Assembly: GCA_022925895.1 (NCBI GenBank)
Contig: JAKSYS010000051.1
Span: 1-64,000, forward strand
DNA from: Fragilaria crotonensis
Lineage: Eukaryota; Bacillariophyta; Fragilariophyceae; Fragilariales; Fragilariaceae
Length of the DNA stretch: 64,000 nucleotides
Reading direction: 5' to 3'
Shown: positions 52,331 through 62,716 of the stretch, one piece after another
Position numbering within the stretch: the stretch's first letter is position 1
Layout: each line of letters opens with the position of its first letter
Made by a program: the position numbers and the translations under genes
Notes under the pieces: model-generated
Told to the model about the DNA's origin: nothing
The model's input: the letters and a program-made list of their open reading frames with translations, nothing else
Database searches by the model: none

Positions 52331-53632
52331 CTATATTGGCCAACACTCGTCGCTCGACTTGTTATTTTCGTTTCGCCAATCAACTGCCGTCTGGGCAAAG
52401 TTTCCAAGATGGTTGCATGTTACACAGGGATTCTTCGCCCATTGGCAATACCTCGTGCACGTGGCAAAGCGTCTGGCCTTTTGAGTGATAATTTGGTCCC
52501 AAACTGCAAGTACAACCTTGTCTGGGATCGTGTCTTGGACTTTATCAAGCACCTGATCCAAATTGTGAAATCCTGAGTTCAAGAGCCGATCAAGACTCTC
52601 GATGGCTTCACTTTGATTGTTCGAAGTGTACCATTGCATGTCCGGTTGCCGACGAATGCTCGACAGCAAAACAGTATTGTTGCTATTCATGGCTTCTCTG
52701 GTTTGCATAATCTTGGTGACACAATCGTCGTACTGCATGTTCCCCGTTTCACCTCGCCAGTGAATAACATCAAAGTCCAAAGTGTTGGAAATTCCCATGA
52801 ATCCCAGAATCTTATCGACCGCTTCATAATGTTGGCGTTCAAAAGCAAAGTATGTGGCGAGTATGGATCCAGTCGTTTCGAAATCCGCCAGCCTTTCGTC
52901 CTCGACTCTGGTTCGGTGGAAACCACCTCGTCGATAGAATTTGATATGAATAACCACAGTCGTTCCGTTATTCTGTTGCAGTGCCATGTCAAGAGGAACA
53001 TTCACTCTCTTTTTATACCAATTAGTAATGTTGCCACAAAGCTCGCTGGGAGGTGGATATCCCTTTGGGTCTTGTAGACACATGGAAACAATGATTGGGT
53101 TCTGAACTGCAAGCATGGACTGGTAATCATCAAATGATACAATTTGTGGATGAAACTGTCGAAGTAGTCTCATATCGTAAACTTGATTCAGCCGATACGT
53201 GGAATCGTTACAAGTTCGTAAGCGTCCACGGAGTATGCAGGGCTCCACCACAGTCGCATTGAGCTTCTTGGCGATCATGAGAATTTCAGCAAAGGAAATC
53301 CTCCACGTTGCCATGCCCTCCGAGAATTGTTGAACATAAATCCAAAGTGACGTGCCCTTGGGCGGCTGGTCAGAATTTGTGACACTGGCTTCCACATCTG
53401 GTGGAAATGATGGATTGGTAGGTGGAGGTGGCACATTGAAAGCTAAATTCTCCACTCGTGAATAATTATGCTCTTGAATACGAATTGCGCTCTGCTCAAT
53501 GTCGTCAGAAAGAGCGATCGATATCTCACTAACTGGGCTGTAAAGGCTCTTCAAGTCAAGCCTCACAACAGAGAATGTCGACGTGACAAGAACAAAGGCA
53601 AGAATGAACAATGTCGTCCTTTGCCGATTCAT
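52331..53632 (-). CDS. Fucosyltransferase-like type II membrane protein, array copy 9 (complete)
   Basis: One continuous frame. I prefer the Met at 53632 (MNRQRTTLFILAFVLVTS), giving about 433 residues, since it aligns with the starts of the sister copies; an upstream Met at 53656 is possible. Membrane anchor, then stem IRIQEHNYSRVENLAFNVPP. Catalytic blocks: EGMATWRISFAEILMIAKK, LNATVVEPCILRGRLRTCND, FYRRGGFHRTRVEDERLADF, DFDVIHWRGETGNMQYDDC (Gly-Glu in place of Ala-Glu), TIPDKVVLAVWDQIITQKA, CVTCNHLGNFAQTAVDWR and GKSSDECWPI. It shares the HWRGE variant and VEDERL with copy 7, its recent duplicate. Probably functional. Confidence 0.8.
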   Translation of the reverse strand: MNRQRTTLFILAFVLVTSTFSVVRLDLKSLYSPVSEISIALSDDIEQSAIRIQEHNYSRVENLAFNVPPPPTNPSFPPDVEASVTNSDQPPKGTSLWIYVQQFSEGMATWRISFAEILMIAKKLNATVVEPCILRGRLRTCNDSTYRLNQVYDMRLLRQFHPQIVSFDDYQSMLAVQNPIIVSMCLQDPKGYPPPSELCGNITNWYKKRVNVPLDMALQQNNGTTVVIHIKFYRRGGFHRTRVEDERLADFETTGSILATYFAFERQHYEAVDKILGFMGISNTLDFDVIHWRGETGNMQYDDCVTKIMQTREAMNSNNTVLLSSIRRQPDMQWYTSNNQSEAIESLDRLLNSGFHNLDQVLDKVQDTIPDKVVLAVWDQIITQKARRFATCTRYCQWAKNPCVTCNHLGNFAQTAVDWRNENNKSSDECWPI

Positions 53633-53656
53633 TGTTTTTTTTTCACGCAAGTTCAC

Positions 53657-54129
53657 TCGTTAAGGACAGAATTGAGCCACCACCGCGACTACCCCAATGG
53701 GACTTTAATTTAATCGATGGCAATAGCGACATCGATAGACGCATGGCAATGTCTGATATGCTCATGCATTCGTCTTTTGTGTCCTGTCGATTTGTTGAAA
53801 TGTTTGAAAAATGTCCGCCGGAGTGCAAGATTGGGCTACTGGCACTGGCATTTCTGCTATCGTACTGCACTGTTTTGGTCCACCAACTCTTTCGTTTGCT
53901 TGCATAATCGAACTTTGTGTGTGTCCTCTGTCCTCTCTTGGCAACAGTGTGCCTGTGCTCTTGAACTTAGGAGTTGTCGAACGATAGTAGCAGGTAGCAA
54001 CAAGTACTCGAGCACTACAGATTATTGCACTGGTAATATTCTGAGCCATTGAGCTAGAGAGGGATACTGGTTATCGAGCGTGCAATTCATTCTCTATCTA
54101 TAACCTTGGGTCGTGCCAGCATTCATCAC
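53657..54129. other. Intergenic between array copies 9 and 10
   Basis: No gene recognised. An open plus-strand frame at 53611-53907 overlaps the anchor region of copy 9 antisense and has no motif. Confidence 0.5.
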
Positions 54130-55427
54130 TCAACTTGCCATGACGCGATCGCAAATCAATGGCCATTTGGACATAGTTTCCAAGATAGTTGCACTGCACA
54201 CAGGCAGCTTTCGCTGACGACAGCCTTTCGTACAGGTAGCAAATCGGGTGGCTTTGAGTGCCATAATTTGGTCCCATATAGCAAGCACCACAGAATCTGG
54301 ATAGAGAATACCTTGGCCTTTATCGACTAGAGCCTGATCCAACTTGTACATGCCAGCGTCTGACAGTCGATTGAGACTCTGAATGGCTTGTCCTTGTCGA
54401 TACGGAATAAACCATTGCAACGAAGCTTGCCGATTGAGGCTTGACGTCAAAACAGTAGTGTTACTTTTCATGGCATCCCTCGTTTGCAAGATCTTGGTAG
54501 CACACTCATCGTAGCGAATGCTGGGCAATTCAGCTCGCCAGTGAATCACATCAAAACCGAATTGTTGGAGATTCCCATCGACCGCAGCAGATTGTCTACT
54601 GTTTCGTAATGATGGCCCATAATGTCAAAGTAGTCCGCGAGGATTGATTCGATGAAACGAGGACGCACTAAGCGGTTTCGTCCAACTTTTGTGTTTTGGA
54701 AGCCACTCTTTCTATAGTACATGATGTGAATCACTGTTGTGGCGTTGACTTGTTGTAGCGCCTGATCCAGGAGGTGGTTGGATGGCACCTGAAACATATT
54801 TGACACATTTTGGCCACATACAATCAGTGGAGATGGAGATCCGCCTTGAATCTGATGACACATTTTGATAATGAGAGGTGTCTCCCTCGTCAGCATGTCC
54901 TGATATTCTGCATACGAGGCAATATGCGGATGGAACTGACGGAGCCGTTCCAAGTCATAGACTTGACCCAACCTGTATTTGGTAATGCGACAGGTTCGCA
55001 AACGACCACCGCCTATACATGGTTCCACCACGGTCGCATTCAGTCGTTTGGCAACCATGAGAATTTCGGCGAAGGATATCCTCCAGGTTGCCATACCCTC
55101 CGAAAATTCTTCAACATAGATCCAAAGCGACTTGCCCATTTGCTGGGCTGAATCTTGGATTCCAATAGTTTGTTCTGGATTTGATGGATTGGTAGGCTCA
55201 CCGTCCACAGTGTCTATTGAAATCGTACGCGCTGAAGAGCTATGCTCGGGAATAGTAACATGAATGGGTTCTCTGTCGATGAGCAGCGGATAGTTATCTG
55301 CGTTTTCCGATTTGGATGTGATGCCCAAGCTTTCATTGCCGTGGAACGCAAGCTTCAGAAGCGTGAACGCAGCAGTGGCGACTAGGAAGCCAAGAATTCG
55401 TGACGACATCCTTTGGAGCGGAGGCAT
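54130..55427 (-). pseudogene. Fucosyltransferase-like array copy 10 (type B), full length but frame-shifted
   Basis: The only full-length type-B member. It starts at 55427 (MPPLQRMSSRILGFLVATAA, membrane anchor) and has a long Ser/Thr/Pro-rich stem, then SLWIYVEEFSEGMATWRISF, LNATVVEPCIGGGRLRTC, YYRKSGFQNTKVGRNRL and HYETVDNLLRSMGISNNS. There the frame is lost: TCGGTTTTGATG has one base fewer than expected for SDFDVIHW near 54553. The sequence continues in the next frame as IHWRAELPSIRYDEC, PYRQGQAIQSLNRLSDAG and VLAIWDQIMALKATRFATC. A second one-base loss near 54208 (AAAGCTGCC context) displaces the Cys-rich end. Both lesions are single bases; the rest is well conserved, so a functional gene with consensus errors remains possible. 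Confidence 0.72.
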
Positions 55428-57587
55428 TGTGTTGTGTGATCATTACACAAACAGGACGGCGCTCTTAGGGACTGAAGCAGTACCTACGACAATTTGCTGA
55501 AGCTGTAGCGATGTACTCATTGACATGGTGTCCCATCGCTTCTCACTGTACACATATCCGCTGTTCTGCTTGAGTTCTATCAGAAGTCAATCACTTGTAC
55601 GGTATGTACTTGAGCAACACATGGATCGAACTCATGACATTTTCATTTTTTTGCTTGAAGCGTTTCTTTCATTGATCCTTGCACTTATATACATACTAGT
55701 GGGTACCTCACATTTGATCGGAGTGTCTACTACAGGAAACTGGACGTACAGTACCCCCAACCTGGTCGTACTCCGTACCACTACTTTTACTGTTACTGTT
55801 TACTTTCAGTACTCAACCCTGGCGAAGCGAGAAAATTCAGACAGTATTCATTTGATCCAGTACCCCAGAGTGGTCATACTCCGTAACAGACGGACGCACG
55901 CACGCACACACACAATTAATTTATAACTAGTGGGTGCCTCACATTTGATCGGAGTGTCTACTACAGGAAACAGGAAACTGGACGTACAGAACCCCCAACC
56001 TGGTCGTACTCCGTACCACTACTTTTTTCCCCTACAGTATGCAGTACCATGGTACCAACGTAGGAAACTTCATGAAGTCTACAGTACCAGGTACCTGGTA
56101 CTTATCATGCCCCAGTATTGCAGTTCATCGCACGGTATATTTTACAGTAGCATTTGTCAAGCAACCTGTTCACAGCAAATTCAATGAGTATTCCATCCAG
56201 TAACTTTGAATTCGTACAGTATTGTAGTTCAGTAACGTAACACACTGTCGTTTCAACATAAATTACCGTCCGTTTATGTACTGTAGACCTGTAGTACATG
56301 TAATCCACGTAACAGTGCAACATTTGATCCAGTACCCCAGAGTGGTCATACTCCGTAACAGACGGACGGACTCACACACGCACGCACACAATTAATTTAT
56401 AATATACAAGGATGTACTCGCATCTACTGTACGACAATTCATATTATTTTTTCATCATGCGTCGGAGGTACACTTGCAACCCGTTTGGAGCTAGTATGTA
56501 CAGTACCAGGTACTTATCATGCCCCAGTATTGCAGTTCATCGCACGGTATATTTTACAGTAGCATTTGTCAAGCAACCTGTTCACAGCAAATTCAATGAG
56601 TATTCCATCCAGTAACTTTGAATTCGTACAGTATTGTAGTTCAGTAACGTAACACACTGTCGTTTCAACATAAATTACCGTCCGTTTATGTACTGTAGAC
56701 CTGTAGTACATGTAATCCACGTAACAGTGCAACAGTACCCCAGAGTGGTCATACTCCGTAACAGACGGACGCACGCACGCACACAATTAATTTATAATAT
56801 AGTAGGATATAGTAGGATATATGTATATTTAAAAATGTATGCTACATATATAAGTAGCGCATCTCCACGTGCTGTAGCGGATTAGTACCGGCCTATAGAA
56901 TACCGGTAGTCCATTGTGCACAGTACTCTACTCTGTACAACGTGTAAGTATAAAACGTACAACTACCGTCATTCCGTTCAAGTGGTTCTCGATAGGAGTA
57001 CGATGCATTTAGGGACATCCTAGCATCATAGGTAACGAGAGGGACGGTGCGCTTGAAGCCAGGAATCGGGTTGGTTCCTTGCAGTGAACACTGCGAGGCC
57101 CCGGGGAAGCAAAGTGCTTTTATTTAGGATCAAGGCTCAACCTAGAACTCTACCGATAGTCTCAACTTAAGGGGCGATCCATCGGAGCCACTGGGGCGTC
57201 GAACATCCGATCTGTGCTGTGCCTTCGCATCTTCAATCACTTCAAAGCAATTCCAACTAACAGCACCCAAGGCACCCACAATCTCCGACATATCAAGCTA
57301 CAATAGCGTTACTGAGTACGAGTAGTACTCGTTTACCTTCTCATCGTTTACTGTTACTCTTGCTCATGTATTTTCTTCGAATTCTCACATTTTTTAACCG
57401 ATAGATGGTGTTCCGCAGAAACTTTTCCTTTCACCTTTAAGTCAATCTTGTTCGATGGATAATCTTAGCTCAGATAACAGATCAAATCCTCGCTCGCTCC
57501 TTTTCCATTTACAGCTCTGCTCGTATCTGTTGAAAGCAATACCTTGCTCTGACGTCTTCCTACCGCACTCGAGTGCATTGAAGTAAC
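55428..57587. other. Intergenic with a nested repeat cluster
   Basis: No gene. Contains the repeats at 55680-56790, annotated separately. The part at 57040-57330 has a different, GC-richer look (GAGGCCCCGGGGAAGC) but no open frame. I could not identify a structural RNA in it. Confidence 0.5.
55680..56790. repeat. Nested direct-repeat cluster, three repeat families
   Basis: A 226-bp segment at about 56098-56323 (CTTATCATGCCCCAGTATTG...) recurs at 56510-56735, apparently without change. A segment containing TTTGATCGGAGTGTCTACTA recurs at about 55713 and 55945. A third, CAGAGTGGTCATACTCCGTA followed by ACAGACGGAC and GCACGCACACA-type microsatellites, occurs at 55865, 56338 and 56741. The order A-C-A-B-C-B-C suggests successive segmental copying. 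The identity of the 226-bp copies suggests a recent event. Confidence 0.85.
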
Positions 57588-59822
57588 TCACTGCCGCTCC
57601 TGGGACTCACGTTCTCGTTGAGCTCTCCGCGTGGAATACGTGAGAGGGGAGTTCTTTGCAACAGGGACAACCGCTACAGGATCTGTTGGTGGTTTAAGTA
57701 CGACATCATCGTAGACAGAGCACGGCACCGAGTCCGCGGACGATACTGACGATACAGATGAGACATCGGACTGCATAGAGGCCACCGAGGATGATACAGA
57801 TTCGTCGTCAGCACCGTCTTCAATCGCAAGTGTCGCATCGCTTTCGACAAGTGCGCCGCCATGCCACTTCCCTCCTTTGATAATGGACCCGCTTGCATCA
57901 AAGAGTATCCCAAAGCCATGAGGGAAGCCATATTCGTGACGTCCAACGTATCGGTCACCATTGGGCATGATTTCAGTGCCAGTTCCATGTTTCAGATTCC
58001 GCTGAAACCCACCCCTGTATAGGCTCCCGCATGCCGCTACAAACGCTGCATTCGAACCGTGCATTTCGCCACTCTTGAATGGGCCAACATACATATCTCC
58101 GTTCTCGAAATTAAGCGTTCCAAAGCCGTGTGGTACGGTTCCTGAAACAGCAACTCCGGAATAAAGTCCCTTTCGTGGTCGAGGAGATACAATTGTCCAT
58201 CGGATGTTGTTTACCATCGACAGGGCACTGTCTCTATGCTTACTTCGTGGCTTCGATTTCGCACCCGAGATACTTCGATGAGAAGGCGATGAACGTTTCG
58301 AATAGCTCTTACTATCGCGAGATCTTGAGACACCACTTCTTCGACTTTTCCTGGCCTTGTGGCTCTTGCTTTCACAATGATGAAGAGCATAGTCGACGCT
58401 TTCCAACAATAGCGAGTTCGCCGCGAGTTCTTTGAAAAGCTTCTTCCTCTCGCGAATCAAAAGTGAAAACTTGACCTCAGCAGCTTGACCAGATTCTTCT
58501 GTACCGGTAAGGCAATTCATGTTTGCACTGGGTGCACTAGGAGCGTTCAGAATATCTGGGTTAGATGTATCTTGGCATTGCGGAGGGACCTCGTCCTCCT
58601 CTGCACTCCAAGATTTCGTGAGACTGTAGCCTGCGATCTGCTCCTTCGGCGCCTTCTCCTCCCCATTAAATGATACTGCTGGTGCCGAAGTGGATGCCAT
58701 GTCTGGAATGATACCGCTTCCCAAATCGGAATTTGCGTCGTTTTCTTCAGTCAAACCGCTGGGTACATAGGACGAACCGACGATTCCATCACCGTCTTCA
58801 GTTGCCGTAGGTTCGTCGGCCAAACATGTGGACGTGTTGCCCTGAGTTGTGAAGGAGTCATTTTGGCTTTCTCCCCCCAATGCCATTCCCGTTTTCGGAA
58901 TTGCTGGTAAGGGTCCGGTTCGACACCGAAGAAGAAGAGGCCGTGTTCTCTATTTCGTCACTTTCGTCGGAAGTCAACTGTGTAACTTCCTTTTCAAGAG
59001 AGAAATTGAGAGGATCTGGCGAAGATTTCGGTGGTGCGCTGTTCTCTAGGTTGCTGTTCTCGTTCCTTAAGGTTGCACATTCCTTGTTTCGCGAAAGTGT
59101 GAGCGGTCCCGGGAACGTCTCCAAGGACTCAATGCTTTCCAACCTCTTGCTCTTGTCAGCAGTCATGGCCGCATCTTCCTTGTCGCACGAGGAAGGAATA
59201 GAACACTGCAATGAGATAGATGATGGATCAAAAGCTTCGCCTTCTTGCGGGATGTAAACCTCAAGAAGCGGCGTTGATCGTTGGGCGGCGACGGTGCCTT
59301 TGATGATGTATCATTCGTATTCTTACGACGCAATACCAATCTAAAGAAGCGATGTTTTCCTTTTGGCGAAGATGTATGGCTGGGGCTCGTTGAATCTGAA
59401 TCGTTGAGACCTGTACGCTTGGAAGAGTTTTTCGACTTTCTGTTTCGGCCAGAGAAGTAGGACATGAAGGTGTTTTGTGAATGAATCGTTTTTGCAACGC
59501 TGCTGGCGCCAAGTGTGTCCGATTCGTGTTCCCCGTTTGCTATGCCATCCAGAAAGTTGTCTAGTGTCCCTGCGCCCCCGACAGGTTCGTAGTCATCGAC
59601 CAATTGCCCATACTTGACACCATTCGACGTCTTTTGAGACCGTTTTGTTGTTGATGAATATGCTTCTTTGCTTCGCCACCTTCCTAGAGTGTTTGTTGAT
59701 AGGACTGACCACACACTGCTGACTGCACTTCTTACAGATTCGTCCGAGCCTCTGTTCGTCGATCTCCTTACTCCTCTACCCCCCATGGTGTCGTATTGCA
59801 CTGCGAGCTCCGTAGAATTCAA
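57588..59822 (-). CDS. MORN-repeat protein, frame-divided
   Basis: Three minus-strand frames follow one another. 59822-59230: Ser-rich N-terminus, basic segments HRFFRLVLRRKN. 59240-58858: EVYIPQEGEAFDPSSISLQC, then acidic Ser-rich. 58886-57588: disordered Ser/Arg part, then four or five MORN repeats (HGFGTLNFENGDMYVGPFK, GSLYRGGFQRNLKHGTG, GDRYVGRHEYGFPHGFG, KGGKWHGG), ending RERESQERQ. MORN repeats bind lipids or proteins and often link to membranes or cytoskeleton. The second switch is at a GGGGGG run (about 58878-58883); with one G fewer NGNGIGG runs straight into ESQNDSF. The first switch near 59275 would need one base more, or a small intron. I read it as one gene of about 740 residues. 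The C-terminal part alone from 58886 is the conservative alternative. Confidence 0.65.
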
Positions 59823-61160
59823 TGACGGAATGTTTGGTTGACCTGCTGACTGGTTGTTTCCCTTCGAGGACCTTATCCTCGTTCTGTAAGGATCTTACGA
59901 AGTATGGCTGACAACTTCAGCCTGAATTGTGAGCATAAACAAAAATGGATTTGGATTTTTGGGAAGGTCGACGAATTTTGTTGAAGGCGCTTAAATCACC
60001 TTTTCCGTTGCATTGGGTCACTCGGCATGCTTTACTTCCGAACAGCTCGACATTGCTCTATATGCATATGTTTTCCCCTCGTACGTAAGCGTCGTCTATT
60101 CTTACATCAAAAATCGGCCATGCACTCTTACGAATATTTATCGCTTCCAATGAATTTTTCGACGATAATTCTGCGTCGAATCTTTTGTTCCATCCGCATT
60201 CTGCATCGTCATTTGGTCCACTGTATTAGGGACATCTGGGAACGCACCTCGTCCTTATGATAAGTGCGACGATGTAAACGCTACAATAGTCGTACCGGAG
60301 CATAAGCAACACGAAAAATCTCTGCGCGCCATTTTCAATGGGGACATGTCGTCTCAATGTCGCAAGGCTCGTCTCCGGTACTCAGAAGGAACCTCTGGTT
60401 GGATGATCCCACGGTGAGTAACTCCTGTATCATAGTCTTAGTACTCCGTACGCAGAACTAAAAATGGCCCTATTGGAAGAGTTTTAAGAAAACCTCCTGT
60501 TGCAGACCCTGTTGTGGTCGTCATGAGAGATATGCAAGTCGTCATGAATGTTGTGCGTGGAGCGGGAGAATGTAGAAATACGAGGGAATTTATTCTGTTT
60601 GTGAGGTCACATATGCAAAGTGCCAGCGCTCAAGTAATTCAAAAAATGAGTTCAGGTAGTAGTAACGATGATGAGCTTGCCTGTCATCATTTGCATTACT
60701 TGCATACCTTGAAGAGTGCCTAACGCAGAGAGGACTCCATCAACAATACATGTACCCTCAAGAATTGAGACTGATGGAGGTACTTTTCAATAGTAGCAAC
60801 CAGCATATAAAGTGAGTTGATTACGACTAGCTACTAGTAGAACTAAATTTTTTAGTAAACGTGCTTGTCAGCCAGTTTTGATAAAAGCAACAAGATCTGC
60901 AACAATCTCATCTATTCTTTATGGCATCAAAAAGGCAGACAGTAATTTTGTTTGAGAAGAATTGCCTAGCAAGCACTAAAAGAAAAACACATGTAACAAG
61001 AAGAATCAATGATGTCAAATTGCTTGGCCCCATATACCAGCCAGAGGGCACCTGCTAAGTTTTCAGACAAGAAAAACGTATCAAAAGAACATCAGCAGTC
61101 AGGAGTGATGATAGTATGGTCATTGTATGATGATCATGTGTTGAAAAGTGTAGGGGAGGC
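59823..61160. other. Intergenic, no gene recognised
   Basis: Only short open frames on both strands. Some of 60840-61160 may be the eroded 3' part of the Harbinger relic that follows, but I cannot align it by eye. Confidence 0.5.
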
Positions 61161-62067
61161 AGTAGCAGAGTGGATAATCTAACTCGTGCTGCAGAGCTTG
61201 CATGTAAAAAGGGTATAAGCATCTTTGTTCCCTCCAAAGACTGCCAAGTATGGTGTTGCCAGAAACATCGAGTTCAGGTAAGCATTGTTGCCAAACAGAC
61301 AAAGGCCTGGTGCATGAAGTCCACCTTCCAATCAGGGGAAGAGAGACATCCCTTCAAATGCCAAACAATCAGAGGTCGATCCAGGATATACAATTGACAC
61401 CTCTAAAAATTTACCCCGTGAATCACAAACGGCTTAGCAATTCAAACCAAACTTGTGCTTGCGCCCACAAAGAATCTTCCAGAGCTGCATCCCGCCTTGA
61501 CACAATTGGCTTCCATTGGTTTGTGTATCCAAACTAGGATTCGATCAATTGCCCCAGCACAACATTCAAAACATGCTCCCAATTTCTTTCGAAAGCTCTT
61601 GGCTATTGCATGCTGTTTATCATGATGTTGACTTGGATATGAAATCTTTAATACCAGACACTCTGCATCATGTCGGCATCATACCCAATGCAGTATGTAC
61701 TAGTCATTACATCATGATAGGGGGAGCCGCCTGCAAAATACCAAAGTGCAGAAGCAAGGCAAACAGATGGGGTGATTGGGCCATGGGGAACAACATACCG
61801 CCGCAAGTAGTTATTGCTGCTCACAGTAGAGGAGACAATACTATTCCTTCTTTGTTTCTTGAGCAAAGATTGGATAATTCCATGTCGAAGTTTTCGTGTA
61901 AGATTTTGAAGGAATGATACACATTCTTCGGTAGGCTTTTTGAAGAAGGTTGGCCCAAGCTGCTGATAGAGATGTTTCACTTGGTTCCGTGTACGTCGAT
62001 GTGCACCTGTTGTTCGAAGTCTATAGGCGCGATGCCGTTGTTGTTGCTGTCGGGGCTGCTGAACCAC
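61161..62067 (-). pseudogene. PIF/Harbinger-type transposase relic
   Basis: Minus strand from 62067. The first stretch has a basic N-terminus, then VPHGPITPSVCLASALWYFA, AGGSPYHDVM and a YCIGYDADMMQSVW block, as at the start of HARBI1-like DDE domains. Further on, in other frames, come GACFECCAGAIDRILVWIHK (first catalytic Asp region), CSSGRFF, VIVYPG-like remnants, and FGNNAYLNSMFLATPYLAVF. In active enzymes the last motif is usually GDNAYL, so the second catalytic Asp is Asn here. Several stops and frame changes occur between these blocks. No inverted termini were found. This is an inactive relic. Confidence 0.8.
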
Positions 62068-62247
62068 CTTGGATACACATCCTTACTTCAGCAGCTACAG
62101 AAGGAGGAAGGTAACAAGGGAGGCTGGATCTTTCTGCTCATGTGAGTGCGGATTCAAAAGATCCGTAAACAAGAGCAAGCAAACCTTGAAAGATTTCAAC
62201 TTCAAAACTTCAATGTTTTGTTTTGCTCTATCTTAATGGCAAAGGTC

Positions 62248-62362
62248 AAATGAAGTTTCAAACATTCATAACCCAATAGATAATAGCTAGGCTATGAATG
62301 TTCGAAACTTCAAAACTTCAACCTTTTTTCTTGTATAAGAATGGCCTTAGGCCATTCCTTAT
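62248..62362. repeat. Two short hairpins
   Basis: GAAGTTTCAAACATTCATA at about 62252-62270 is mirrored by TATGAATGTTCGAAACTTC at 62294-62312. Just beyond, 62333-62362 is a near-perfect palindrome centred on AATGGCCTTAGGCCATT. A 21-bp tandem duplication (ATAATTGGTGGGCGAGTTC) follows at 62418-62460. Confidence 0.75.
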
Positions 62363-62716
62363 ACGGAAAACGAAAACGAAAACGAGAACATTTTCATTTT
62401 CGTCGGAGACATTTTCGGATAATTGGTGGGCGAGTTCAGATAATTGGTGGGCGAGTTCGGCATCTACACACCCTCTCTCCAGCACGTTTTCTGGAGGCGT
62501 GGATGGATACAAATCTTCTTTGTTTTGTTAAGCGATACATCAATAAGAACTTGTCAGGAGGCGATCCTGTGTTGAACTCTGAAATCCTGGTATTTATTTG
62601 GGTGGAGCTGATGCTCTCCTTTTACAGAGTGTTGCCTTCATTGCATTTTGATTTGGATGAACGCTCGAATTTCCATCCGCTGGACAGGGTATGGACTATG
62701 CTGATACCGACAAATC

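Larger units (their letters stand above)
50905..53520. repeat. Segmental duplication, block 2 (copies 8 and 9)
   Basis: Homologous to 45200-47292 with the same internal gene-fusion breakpoint. Block 2 is longer because of a 447-bp insertion in copy 8 (51437-51883), and because its left gene retains the stem/start region that block 1 lost. Confidence 0.85.

Noticed and set aside
53611-53907. Plus-strand gene with a hydrophobic segment near copy 9
   Set aside because: It overlaps the antisense of the copy 9 membrane anchor, and I recognise no motif in it.
57040-57330. A structural RNA gene near 57.1 kb
   Set aside because: The GC-rich patch caught the eye, but I could not fold it into a tRNA, 5S, U-RNA or SRP RNA pattern.
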